The notes under the pieces: model-generated
What the model was told of the DNA's origin: nothing
The model's input: only the letters and a program-made list of their open reading frames with translations
Databases searched by the model: none
Origin: Paralithodes platypus
Taxonomy: Eukaryota > Arthropoda > Malacostraca > Decapoda > Lithodidae
NCBI GenBank assembly: GCA_032716605.1
Contig: CM064572.1
Location: forward strand, 36,932,813 to 36,996,812
Length of the DNA: 64,000 nucleotides
Direction: 5' to 3'
Made by a program: the position numbers and the translations under genes
Part shown: positions 24,331 to 34,718 of the stretch, in pieces
How the letters are laid out: each line of letters begins with the position of its first letter
Position numbering within the stretch: the stretch's first letter is position 1

Positions 24331-24544
24331 CATACATACAATATCTGGGTGTCAAACAAAATCCAAGTCCTTTTTTTATCATTATTATTGTCTATGCATG
24401 CCACATATAAATTTTGGTTTATAGTTTGAATTATATCTTAGGAAATGATAAAATAGCCAAAGCAATTCTATTGCAAGTTAATTTTCGTGTAATCCTTTTC
24501 ATATTCATTACATTTTTCAAACAAAATTGCTCCGGTTTGATGCC
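24331..24544. other. Short (ATAC)n and AT-rich unassigned sequence
   Basis: A CATA/TACA tract lies at about 24318-24341, next to the truncated LINE end. The rest is AT-rich and unrecognised. Confidence 0.4.
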
Positions 24545-25055
24545 CTGTATATATTTTGTTTTCTTCTATATTCTAACTACTCCCTCTCGGGCATAGGCTG
24601 AGAGCCTGCACATCCAACCGCTCAACAGCCTGTGAGGTCTTGTTCCAGTCTAGGGAGTGAGACATGTGAAGCATTAGAGTTCAACTCACGGCTCGAAGCA
24701 GCTCCATCTCTGAAACTGCTTCACCTTTGTGCTTCACTGTCTCACCACCTAGACTCGGACCCTCACTCTCAGAATGCCACCTATTGAGAAATGAGCTCAC
24801 TAGGCATTTCCCTCCCCCCCCCCCATCCCCCCCTGTAGCCTATTTTGAATATGGGAATATTCATACAGTGCTATTTAATCAGGGAACGATGAGGGTATTT
24901 TTTTGGCGATTCGGTGGGCTTTGTGGTAATGCACTGTTACTAGGTACAGCACAAATTCCATCCCCATAATATATTCCCATTGATATATTGGGATTCGAAC
25001 CCGGGACCATTGAATTACCAGTCCAGTGGCAAGACCACTCCACCACACCTCCCCT
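24545..25055 (-). mobile_element. tRNA-derived SINE (family S1), minus orientation
   Basis: Read on the minus strand, the head has GTGGTGGAGTGGTCTTGCC (A-box region) and, about 45 bases on, GGTTCGAATCCC (exact B-box). A body of about 400 bp and an A-rich tail follow. The body matches 49821-50312 on the plus strand (AATATGGGAATATTCATAC, CACCTATTGAG, GGGAGTGAGAC, CTCTCGGGCATAGG). A run of C interrupts it near 24811-24833. Confidence 0.82.
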
Positions 25056-25261
25056 TAACGTCTATGTAACATTATTGCTGTCATGGACAATTATATTATT
25101 CCTAGCTACCATTGCGCCACAGACTATCATATTATTTGATACCACTCAGCGCCATTTGGCAATAACATGTTGTGCCGTTGAAAGAGTAGCTTCCTCCCCT
25201 GTCTCAATCTAGGCTCAAAATGGTGGTGAAAAGTTCTGTGTATTGCTGCACTCCACCCAAA

Positions 25262-25262
<1 letters not shown>
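25056..25262. other. Unassigned unique-looking sequence
   Basis: No feature recognised. 25220-25262 can be read as MVVKSSVYCCTPPK, faintly like the start of a THAP domain, but the frame runs into a (TA)n tract and nothing supports it. Confidence 0.3.
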
Positions 25263-25332
<70 letters not shown>

Positions 25333-25365
25333 TATAGATAGATAAATAGATAGATAGATAGATAT
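25263..25365. repeat. (TA)n then (GATA)n microsatellite
   Basis: Perfect TA repeats lie at about 25264-25328, followed by AGATAGATA units. Confidence 0.95.
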
Positions 25366-25590
25366 AATATACGGTGTGTTATTATTATTTCACATGACTC
25401 CACTCCCAAGCCTCCAATTATGTTTGAACATTAGAGACATCAGTGTGTTATTCTGCCCACGTTATAAACCACCACATTAACACGTTTATTATTTTATGTG
25501 TCACTTTCAGATGATCAACACACTTAGTAGTCATGGTAGATGGAACTGTTTGGGTTATATTCAGGAAAGACTTTATGTATATAAATATCA
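25366..25590. other. No feature recognised
   Basis: AT-rich sequence between two microsatellites; no coding or repeat signal recognised. Confidence 0.4.
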
Positions 25591-25622
25591 TTATCTATTT
25601 ATCTATCTATAATCAATATCTA

Positions 25623-25718
<96 letters not shown>

Positions 25719-25862
25719 TATATATATATATATCTTTCTATCTATCTATCTCTGTCTGCCTGTCTGTTTACCTACCTATCTCTCTCTATCTGTCTATCTA
25801 TCTATCTATTTGTGTGTCTGTCTTTCTTCTGTCTGTCTATGTATTTATATCTATCTTTCAAT
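25591..25862. repeat. (TA)n and (TCTA/TCTG)n compound microsatellite
   Basis: TA repeats lie at 25625-25735 with one TAATTA interruption. They are flanked by TCTATCTA units and TCTGTCTG variants on the right. Confidence 0.95.
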
Positions 25863-26317
25863 TATTTTTCACCGTCTGTCTTTCTGCATATTATTGAACA
25901 GAGCACATATATTCAGGCTAGAGATCTAGACACGTTTACGAACAATGAGAGATGGGTAAGAGGGAGAGTTTTTGCACCCATCGAACCACCAAGGGAGGCC
26001 ATTTCCGACCGTAGAGTTACGTTCAAAGGTACAATATTATTATGACTTCGCTTTGTTAGATACTTATACTGGTCACACACACATATACACACATTAGCCT
26101 TAACACTAACCCACCGCACTCACTCACTCTCTTTCACTCTCAAACACACACACACACACACACACACACTCTCTCTTTCTCTCTCTCTTTCACACACACA
26201 CACACATTGCAATATCAATCATCCTCGTTTCTCAACCTTCATCAAGCTGGATATTATTGATTATTATTATGTGTGTGTGTTTGTAAATGGAAGAAAACGT
26301 TTTAAGATTAACAAAGG
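25863..26317. repeat. Unassigned sequence with (CA)n tracts
   Basis: 25870-26080 is unassigned. 26141-26170 and 26190-26206 are CA repeats separated by CTCTCTTT runs. No gene is seen. Confidence 0.6.
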
Positions 26318-26432
26318 AATGGAGCGAAATGTCTTAGAATAGCCAAACTAATGAGGTGAATGTCTTAAAATGTCAAAGCTAATGGGGCTAAGATGAGGGA
26401 GAAGGGGGTAAACAAAATATCCTCCCCTTAAT
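26318..26432. repeat. G-family MITE end fragment
   Basis: Contains the internal tandem motifs of the family (AATGTCTTAAAATG, CCAAACTAATGAGG, GCTAATGGGGCTAAGATGAGGG) and ends CCTCCCCTTAA, the family terminus with TTAA. The core and the other end are missing. Confidence 0.6.
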
Positions 26433-26437
26433 ATGAA

Positions 26438-26438
26438 C

Positions 26439-26491
<53 letters not shown>
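26438..26491. repeat. (GA)n microsatellite
   Basis: An uninterrupted GA run. Confidence 0.95.
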
Positions 26492-26493
<2 letters not shown>

Positions 26494-26513
26494 TGAAAAT
26501 GGAGATAGAGTAG

Positions 26514-27700
26514 TCAAAGAAAAGACAGAGTTAGAGGCTGAGACAGAGAGAGAAATACAGACACCAACAAAGAGACAGATACAGCCGGAAAGACAGGGAG
26601 AAACTTACGGTGAAGCAGAGATACAAGTGAAGAGACAATATAAACAAAAAGGCAGAAATGGACACAAATAGAAAGACACAGAGAAATCACAGAAAAAACA
26701 CAAAGACAGAAGTTGACTAAAAGACCAAGAGACAGAGACAGAAATAGCAGGCTAATCAAAGAGACACACATGGACAGAAAGACAGAAGAGACAGAGACAG
26801 AAATAATAGGATAAACAGAGATACACAAATGGACAGGCATACATACAGACAGGAATAGCAGGAGACACAGAGAGACACATATGGACAGAAAGAGAGACAA
26901 ACAGAGACACAAATGGACAGAACGACAAAGAGACAGAGACAGAGAAATAGCAGGATACACAGACAAAAATGGACAGAAAGATAAAAGAGAAAGAGACAGA
27001 AACAGCAGAAGAAACCAAGAGACAGACAAGGCAATAGCAAGACAAACAGAGATACAAAGAGACAGACAGAGAAATAGCAAGATCAACAGACAAATGGACA
27101 ACAAGACAGAAGAGACAGTTAAATAAAAGACAGAGAAATAAGAAACAGATAAATAACAAGATAAACAGAGATACAGACAGAGAAATAGCATAAGAAACCA
27201 AGAGACAGACATATAAATAGCAGAATCAACAAATGGACAAAAATACAAAGAAACAGAAACAGAGAAGTAACAAGATAAACAGAGAGACACAGATAAATAG
27301 CAGAAGAAACCGAGAGACAAATAGACAGACAGAGAAATAGCAGGATCAACAACCAAATGGACAAAAAACAGAGACAGAGAAATAACAGAGACAGAAATAT
27401 CAAAAGAAACCGAGAGACAGACAGATAAATAGCAAGAGAAACAGAGATACAGAGACAGAGAAATAGCAGGATGAACAGACAAATGGACAACAAGACAAAA
27501 TAGACAGAGACATACATAGCAGAAGAAACAGAGAGACAAAGAAACATATACATAAATAACAAGATAAACAGAGACAGAGAGACAGACAGAGATATATCAA
27601 GAAAGACAGAGATAGAGAAATAACAAGATACACAGACAAATGGGCATGAAGACAGAAGAGACAGGGAGGAGGCAGTGCGTTGCGTTGCGGGGCTAATAAA
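26514..27700. repeat. Purine-rich degenerate minisatellite (~1.2 kb)
   Basis: The plus strand is almost pure purine plus C/T interruptions in repeating words: ACAGAGA, AATAGCA, AAATGGACA, AGATACA, ACCAAGAGACAGAC. The word order repeats every roughly 55-65 bases but drifts. Open frames of up to 341 codons on the minus strand are a consequence of the composition (Ser/Leu/Cys/Phe-only protein), not genes. Confidence 0.8.
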
Positions 27701-28079
27701 TTTCCTTAGACAGATGACCCGACGCAGGCACAGACGGGAGCTGAGAGAGAGAGTACAAAGAAGTACAAAGGAAACCAAGCAACAACAGATCTAGTGACCC
27801 TCTAGGCTGCTTGTCCTCCAAAACACAGAGGATCAAGTGTCCAAACAGTGGTTTAAAGTGAGTTAAAGAAAATTGGAAAGGGAACTACTGCCCTGGAACT
27901 AATGTCGATGGCAGGATTAAGAAGTTAGTAGGGAACAGATGGGTTAGTAACATAACACAGTTATAAGTGATCTTTCGTATATCTGGGAAAAAGAGAGCAA
28001 CATCTTAGTAATATTTATATGCAATAATCCTTGATGAATTTGAGGGGGGAATAACATAAAGTTATACAATTACAAACGC

Positions 28080-29494
28080 AGTCAGTCGCGGGTTTGATGC
28101 AATATATTTGTCTAGGCGAAGTTTAAAAAAATTAACGGTGCTGCAGTCTATAACATCTCAGGGAAGCCCATTCCATATGTTGTCAACTCGATTGAAGAAG
28201 AAATTCTTACAATTGTGTGAGTTAAAAGATTTACCAATAATTTTGCAACCGTTTCCCCGTGTGTAATTAGATTGGTCGATAGTGAAGTACTTACTACAGT
28301 TTATATTGTTGATGCCTTTGATGATTTTGAACACTTGAAAATTAAGTCGCCTCTTAATCTGCTCTGGGTTAAAGGTAATAGATTTAATTCTCTAAGACGC
28401 TCCTCGTATGGTTTGTTTTTAAGGCAAAGTATTATTTTGGTAACTCTACGTTGAACTCGTTCTAGCTTGTCTATATCTTTTTGGTAATAAGGGCACCAGG
28501 ATTGAACGCAGTATTCCAGAAGAGGACGAACTAAGGAATTAAAAAGAGTTAGGATAACTTCTTTGGATTTATGCTCAAATGACCTGCCTATAAAGCCAAT
28601 AATTTTGCTTGCCTTCTTAACAACTTCTGAACATTGTTGACTCGGTTTTAGGTTACTCGATATTGTTACTCCCAGATCGGTTTCTCTGTCTACACTCTTA
28701 AGCTGAGTGCCATTTATCGAATAGTTTGCTCTCTCATTTCGGTATCCGATATGTAGTACTTTACATTTATCCCAATTGAAACTCATTTGCCAAATTTGGG
28801 CCCAACATGAAAACTTATCTAGATTGTGTTCCATATTGTCAACTTGTTCTTTTGAGAGTACGCTATTTGCAATTTTTGTATCGTCAGCAAACTTGAAGGT
28901 TGTACAGGTGAGACCCTCATCTATGTCGTTGATATAAATTAGAAAAATAATTGGTCCTAGTACCGATCCCTGGGGTACCCCGGTACTTACGTTGGTCCAT
29001 TTAGATGCCTTACCATTTATGACTACTCATTGCTTTCTGTCGCTGAGCTAATATTCTATCCATTTCAATACACCGTCTTGTATTCCATGTGCTTTTAGTT
29101 TAAGCAGTAAATGTTTGTGGGGAACTTTGTCAAAGGCCTTTTGAAAATCAAGGTATATAATATCAATTATGTACGATTAAGTACGACAGGTTGGGTAAGA
29201 GGTATCCTCACCAGGATTCGAACCCACTCACTCCAGGTATATTTGGGAGAGTCGGGCACCATAACCACTCGGCCATGAGTGGATAAAAGGAAAGCAACCT
29301 TTTATCCGCTCATGGCCGAGTGGTTACGGTGCCCGACTCTCCCAAATATATCTGGAGTGAGTGGGTTCCAATCCTGGTGAGTATATAATATCTACAGCTT
29401 TACTTTCATCATAGAGGTTCAGGATATCGTGGAAGAAGTCTAAGAGGTTTGTTAAGCAGGAGCGTTTGTTACTAAAGCCGTGTTGATTATCTTT
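28080..29494 (-). pseudogene. LINE RT, middle and C-terminal part
   Basis: Reading on the minus strand from 29494: NQHGFSNKRSCLTNLLDF, then (after the foldback insert) FQKAFDKVPHKH near 29115-29150, GVPQGSVLGPI near 28970, FADDTKIANS near 28880 (catalytic DD intact), and the thumb/C-terminal region in a 177-codon open frame (28834-28301). Premature stops occur around 29030-29060, and frameshifts near 28140. It reverse-transcribed the LINE RNA when intact. Confidence 0.8.
29153..29392. mobile_element. Foldback tRNA-derived retroposon with 12 bp target duplication
   Basis: A 216 bp insert (29165-29380) in the LINE is flanked by GTATATAATATC at 29153-29164 and 29381-29392. Inside, 29207-29288 and 29297-29380 are a long inverted repeat. 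Each arm is a tRNA-like unit of about 75 bases with A-box TGGCCGAGTGGTTA and B-box GGTTCGAATCC (GGTTCCAATCC in the right arm), resembling Ser/Leu-type tRNAs. The arms meet at a loop of about 15 bases between GGATAAAAGG and CCTTTTATCC. The duplication length is typical of LINE-mediated retroposition. Confidence 0.8.
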
Positions 29495-29869
29495 CCCTGA
29501 ATAGGTACGCATCCTTTTCAGGTACATTTTAGCTACGCTATGGTCGTTTCCGTCCAGTGACTTTAAAAATCCATCACACCTAAACTAAGAACCATTATTT
29601 TGATTTTGTTATTGCTAAACTTACTTAAACTATCCCTTAAGACTATGTTAGGTTCTAATAAAAAAATACTAATGTTTAATAGGTTTTACTGATTATTGTA
29701 CATAAATATGTCTCGGTAAAAAAATAATTCTAATAAAAAATAAAAAATAAATACTTAAATTACGTCGATTGCCATCACATTCTAGAAACTTGTAGGGTGA
29801 TCCAGGGGGACACTCAGGTACGAATAACAGCCTTGTAGTTTGCACCAGAACAGATCTAGAACAGAAATG

Positions 29870-30898
29870 GCAAGAGGTTAATTTTTCGACGCCCCCAAAA
29901 ATTTAGGAAACTTTACCCAATTTCTTAAAATGCACCAAGGCTGTAAATGTGGAGGGATTTGTATGAAATTTGCATGAGTGTATCTCCAAACTATAAAGAA
30001 CAGCCTAAACACAAAAAAAAATGGAATATATTAGACCCTACCAAAATTGAATTTAGTAAATATATTGGAAAACGGAGGGTCATTTTTGACAAGAAAACCG
30101 TGATAACTCTACTAATATGGCATTAAAGTGGATGAAAATCATTCTGAAATTAGTTGAAGACCTCCTGATTACGTTGGCATAGAGTTAATAGAAATCGGAT
30201 TATTACCATTGATCAGGTGTTGCAATAACTCAACTTTCCGAGGCCCCGAAAAATCAAAAGAAATTACCCTTTTTTCAAAATTGTGTAGAGGCAATAAATA
30301 TGGAGGGATTTGTATGAAATTTACATGAGTGTATCTCCAAACTATAAAGAACAGCCTAAACACACAAAAAACATTGGAATATATTAGACCCCACCAAAAT
30401 TGAATTTAGTAAATATATTGGAAAACGGAGGGTCATTTTTGACAAGAAAACCTTGATAACTCTACTAATATGGCACTAAAGTGGATGAAAATCACTCTGA
30501 AATGAGTTGAAGACCTCCTGATTACGTTGGCATAGACGCCATAGAGTAAATAGAAATCGGATTATTACCATTCATCAGGTATTGCAATAACTCATCTTTC
30601 CGAGGCCCCGAAAAATCAAAAGAAATTACCCTTTTTTCAAAATGGTGTAGAGGCAATAAATATGGAGGGATTTGTATGAAATTTGCATGAGTGTATCTCC
30701 AAACCATAAAGAACATCATAAAAAAACAAAAAAAACATTGAAATATATTAGACCCCACCAAAATTGAATTTAGTAAATATATTGGAAAACGGAGGGTCAT
30801 TTTTGACAAGAAAACCTTGATAACTCTTCTAATATGGCACTAAAGTGGATGAAAATCACTCTGAAATGAGTTGAAGACCTCCTGATTACGTTGGCATA
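29870..30898. repeat. Three ~355 bp tandem repeats at the 3' end of piggyBac-1
   Basis: The word GGATTTGTATGAAAT recurs at 29955, 30306 and 30668, spacings of 351 and 362. Each unit contains ACGGAGGGTCATTTTTGAC, CTCCTGATTACGTTGGCAT and GAGGCCCCGAAAAATCAAA. The first unit is the most diverged at its start. There is no coding signal. The repeats end a few bases before the transposase 3' region, so they are subterminal. Confidence 0.9.
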
Positions 30899-31845
30899 AA
30901 TTATATAAGAATATGCTGCTTACCTCTATTGGTAGGAGACTATTGGATGCAGGTGAAGCAGTAAGTGAACAGGTGTCTCTAGCATGTAGGTTGACGACAG
31001 CGGACACAGAGGGTCTTGGTCTTGCTGTGAGAAGCCCTGGGGCACACATGGTACCTTGCCCTCTTGTTGAATCTGTCAGGGGCCGGTTCAGGGGCATCCA
31101 CATCCGGAATGCTGAAGGTTTGGCAGACGTAGTTGCGGATGTCCCTGTTCATAGTAGGGGAGTTATCTAGCCGCCAGACAGCCCAAGGGCGGCATAACTC
31201 CGCGGCAACATCCTTGAGGAACAGCTTTCTTGTCTTCTGTGTGTCAGGGTTGACACTCTTGTATAGGATGTACGAATTGACCATTGTAATGTTGAGTATC
31301 CCATAAAACATACAGAGGGGCCATCGGCGGGTTCGGCGAGCACATGTGGTCCCAGCACATAGCTGGTCAAAGGTGTCTACACCACCCTTTGTGCTGTTGT
31401 AGAACATTTGGATGTCGGTTTTTCTGCCTTCAATTTTGGTCGGGTTGTGGTGGATGGTTGAAACCATCATGACTCTCTTTTTCTGGCTTGCCTTCTGGCA
31501 GAGTAAGGTTATTTTAGAATCGTAGTTGTCGCCACAGATTCCCCAACCTGCAGCTTCATCGCCACCACATGGGTCGGCAGGTATGGTTTGGGTCGAATGG
31601 TCCCAACAAGATATATTTTGGCTCGGCGTAGACTGTTTGCCAAGCTCAAGGACGTGAACCAGTTGTCGGCGGTGATTGTACGATCCCTACGACCCAAACC
31701 GTCTACCAGTTGTGTGGTGACATACTCTCCGAGGCCAATGTTGACTGTTGGTGCAACAATGGTTCCCTTCCCCAGGTATGGCATGGCGTTATACATGTAG
31801 TAAGAATCGCTGTCACACACCATGATGATCTTGAGGCCATATCTG

Positions 31846-33075
31846 AGGACAAAAATTAACATTAGTTATCAAAGGCACCATAAATTTTAAAGTATCTGGT
31901 AAGTAAAGACCAATAAATGTAATTGCAGGTAAGTGTATGCAGATGCAAGGTATGTTTCAATAACAAGTATCTGGTAAGTAAATTAAAATAAATGTAATTG
32001 CAGGTAAGAGTAGCAGTTCCAAAGTATGTTTCAATAAGAAGTATCTGTAAGTAAATACAAATAGATGTAATTGCAGATAAGTGTCGGGTAAGTATATGCA
32101 GTTGCAAGGTATGTTTCAATAAGAAGTATCTGGTAAGTAAATTAAAATAAATGTAATTGCAGGTAATTGTCAGGTAAGTGTATGCAGTTCCAAAGTATGT
32201 TTCAATAAGAAGTATCTGTAAGTAAATACAAATAAATGTAATTGCAGGTAAGTGTCGGGTAAGTGTATGCAGTTGCAAGGTATGTTTCAATAAGAAGTAT
32301 CTGGTAAGTATATTAAAATAAATGTAATTGCAGGTAATTGTCAGGTAAGTGTATGCAGTTCCAAAGTATGTTTCAATAAGTATCTGTAAGTAAATACAAA
32401 TAAATGTAATTGCAGGTAAGTGTCGGGTAAGTGTATTCAGTTGCAAGGTATGTTTCAATAAGAAGTATCTGGTAAGTAAATTAAAATAAATGTAATTGCA
32501 GGTAATTGTCAGGTAAGTGTATGCAGTTGCAAGGTATATTTCAATAAGAAGTATCTGGTAAGTAAATTAAAATAATTGTAATTGCAGGTAATTGTCAGGT
32601 AAGTATATGTAATTGCAAGATATGTTTCAATAAGAAGTATCTGGTAAGTAAATACAAATATATGTAATTGCAGGTAAGTGTCAGGTAAGTGTATGCAGTT
32701 GCAAGGTATGTTTCAATAAGAAGTATCTGGCAAGTAAATTAAAATAAATGTAATTGCAGGTAATTGTCAGGTAAGTATATGTAATTGCAGGTTATGTTTC
32801 AATAAGAAGTATCTGGTAAGTAAATTTAAATAATTGTAATTGCAGGTAATTGTCAGGTAAGTATATGTAATTGCAAGTAAAGTTGCAACAGTTATGACAG
32901 GTAATTGCAGGTAAGTGTAAATATATGATAGGTATCAAAATCAGGTAACTTTAGGTCTTTCAGGTACGGTAATTGCAGTTATCAGGTAAGTTATTGAAAT
33001 AGATAATAAATAATAGTTATACTAATATATAAATATTAAAATATATAGTATAAAATATATAATATAAGATATATA
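31846..33075 (-). other. Intron in piggyBac-1 transposase (inferred)
   Basis: On the minus strand the donor is GCTAA|GTAAGTATT and the acceptor TTTTTGTCCTCAG|ATATGG, with a CTAAT branch-like motif about 25 bases upstream of the acceptor. Joining restores the conserved piggyBac KPAKYG motif in phase. Nearly all of the intron is an ~86 bp tandem repeat. Confidence 0.78.
31870..32900. repeat. ~86 bp intronic minisatellite, about 12 units
   Basis: ATGTTTCAATAA recurs at 31952, 32026, 32111, 32197, 32282, 32368, 32450, 32535 (variant), 32622, 32708 and 32794: spacings of 74-87. Each unit carries GTAATTGCAGGTAA- and CAGGTAAGT-type words on the plus strand. The 198-codon open frame on the minus strand is produced by the repeat and is not a gene. 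Confidence 0.92.
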
Positions 33076-34301
33076 ATACTTACTTAGCAGGTTTGTTGGG
33101 AATGTACATCCGGAATCGGCAGTTTCCCCTAAACGCGAGAAGCTGCTCGTCGATCGTCAGGTGTATTCCGGGGGTGTAGTTCTCCTTGCAGTGGCAGAGT
33201 AGGGCATTCCAGAGAACCCTAATAGGGGCCAGTCTGTCGTCCTTGAGTCGTGCCTGGCGAGTTGCTGAATCATCAAACCGTATGCACCAAATGAGGAATG
33301 CAAATCTCCGTTCCGACATGGTGGATCTGTAGATCGGGGCCCCGTCCAACTTCGACCACATCTCTGTAGTCGGCATGTGATTGTCTTTCCTGGCACCACC
33401 CATAATCAATATTCCTAGTAGGGCCTTCAACTCTAAAAGTTCAAGGTTTCTAAGGGTGCTGTGCTCGGTGTTCTTGAATTTTGCCCTGTACCGCTCGCTC
33501 CTGTCATTGGTGTGGGCACATACGCCTGCCAACATCGTGTCATCCAGGAACAAGGATATATAATCAACAGGGTTAATGGGACTGCACCTATACGAGTGGG
33601 CTTTCCATCTAGGTTCTGGCTTTCTAAGATTCTCGGCATATTAGGATTGGGATCCCTGTGCCAAACAGCCCCATTCCTGGCTTTCACTGAGGGCAAGTCG
33701 AGTGGTATAATGGAGCCTCCAACCGCAGGGCTGAGTTTCCCACGTTCCCTCTTCCTAGACTTCAACACCGACGATGAAATGCCCGATGTGTCCTCTTCCG
33801 GGGTGGTGGGAGTTTCAGGGGTGCCTAGTATAACTTCCGGGTGATAGATGTTTGGTGTTGATGCCGTGGAAGATGACGAGCCAGGCCGAAGGGGTGTTAG
33901 AGGGTCGAGTGTGGCAGAGGGCAGCGGTGCTGGGTCGTCAATATCGCCAGCTTCTTTATCAGCAGCTGACAATATTACCTCTCTAGCAAAGGGATGGAGC
34001 CTTTTCCTAGCCCTGGCAGCAGTAACAGCGATACTAGGGGAGGCATGTGGCGTGTGAGATGCGTGGGAGGTGGAGGGAGTGTGGTCCGGGAGGGGGCCGA
34101 CTGGGGGAGAGTCGGGCGATAAGGCGGCGCGAGTTGCCAACTCGCTTTCCACCTCTCTGTCGTCGAATAAGTCCTCTTCCCTATCACAACTCTCATCCTC
34201 ATTGCTTTCAGGACCATCCTCATCGCTGGCAATGGGTTCCGAGTCCAATAGAAGGCTGTCTATCTCAGCAGGAGTGAGAGATCTGCGGGCCATGGCTGTC
34301 A

Positions 34302-34449
34302 CTGAAAATTGAAACAAATACACAACATTAGGAAAATGGCTCTAGTGGCGACGTTTGACAACATAGCATCAATCTGATTTTGCCAACGTGTAGACTAAAT
34401 ATCTCCCTAAGCTACCACAAAGTATCATGATCATAAAGCAAATACTTAC
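34302..34449 (-). other. Possible 5' UTR intron of piggyBac-1
   Basis: On the minus strand a TTACAGG|GTAAGTATT donor at 34449 and a TTTCAATTTTCAG|TGACAG acceptor at 34302 lie just upstream of the start codon. Inferred from signals only. Confidence 0.5.
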
Positions 34450-34718
34450 CCTGTAATATAATAACATACAAAAAGTTTTACAAAAATATTCGAGGTACAT
34501 ACCTAGTACGCTGGAGACGCGAGGGGGTCCAAAAATCCTGGTCAGACCATGTGATCGGAGCGAGCGGGACAAAGGTGTGCCCAACTCAACCGCACTAGAA
34601 AGACTGACTCATGGACGTGGAAGCTCCCGCTCTGCCAAAACAGACGCTGCGTGATGACGGAAAACTGTTCCTGCGCATGGCGTGGGGCCCAAAGCGACCC
34701 CTGTGTGCCTATTCAGGG

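Larger units (their letters stand above)
30925..34293 (-). pseudogene. piggyBac-1 transposase with introns and frameshifts
   Basis: Cut-and-paste transposase at TTAA, DDD catalytic type. I chose the start ATG at 34293 (MARRSLTPAEIDSLL) because the codons just upstream are intronic by the acceptor TTTTCAG ending at 34302. The N-terminus is acidic. DYISLFLDD follows after a frameshift near 33585, then TIDEQLLAFRG (first catalytic D, ~33140). The exon ends NKPA plus AA at a GTAAGTATT donor (about 33075). The next exon starts after TTTTTGTCCTCAG at about 31845 and gives the family motif NKPAKYGLKI across the junction. Further on are ITADNWFTS (second D), a frameshift near 31525, GGVDTFDQLC (third D) and a Cys-rich tail (CVRCRQPTC). 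Intron use is inferred from the splice signals and motif restoration. Two frameshifts make it inactive. Confidence 0.82.
29495..34718 (-). mobile_element. piggyBac-1 element (5.2 kb) inside the LINE
   Basis: The terminal inverted repeats are CCCTGAATAGGTACGCA (left) and CCCTGAATAGGCACACA (right, reversed), differing at 2 of 17 positions. The flanks read CTTT on the left and TAAG on the right. Joining them gives the LINE sequence CTTTAAG, so the target contained TTAA, but neither copy is now a full TTAA. The element carries a split transposase gene (minus), three ~355 bp tandem repeats near its left end and an intronic minisatellite. Confidence 0.85.

Noticed and set aside
25220..25262. THAP-domain-like exon start
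   Set aside because: Only about 14 codons before a (TA)n tract; the Cys pattern is incomplete.
26514..27539. 341-codon minus-strand open frame and its neighbours (up to 219 codons)
   Set aside because: Composed of Ser, Leu, Cys, Phe, Val only, produced by a purine-rich tandem tract open in several frames. No domain or start context.
31862..32458. 198-codon minus-strand open frame with repeated TYLTITCNYIYFN-like words
   Set aside because: It is the ~86 bp minisatellite read through; the repeat lies between a donor and an acceptor and has no independent coding evidence.
33461..34312. Plus-strand frames of 69-127 codons opposite the piggyBac-1 N-terminus
   Set aside because: Antisense to the transposase; no motif of their own.
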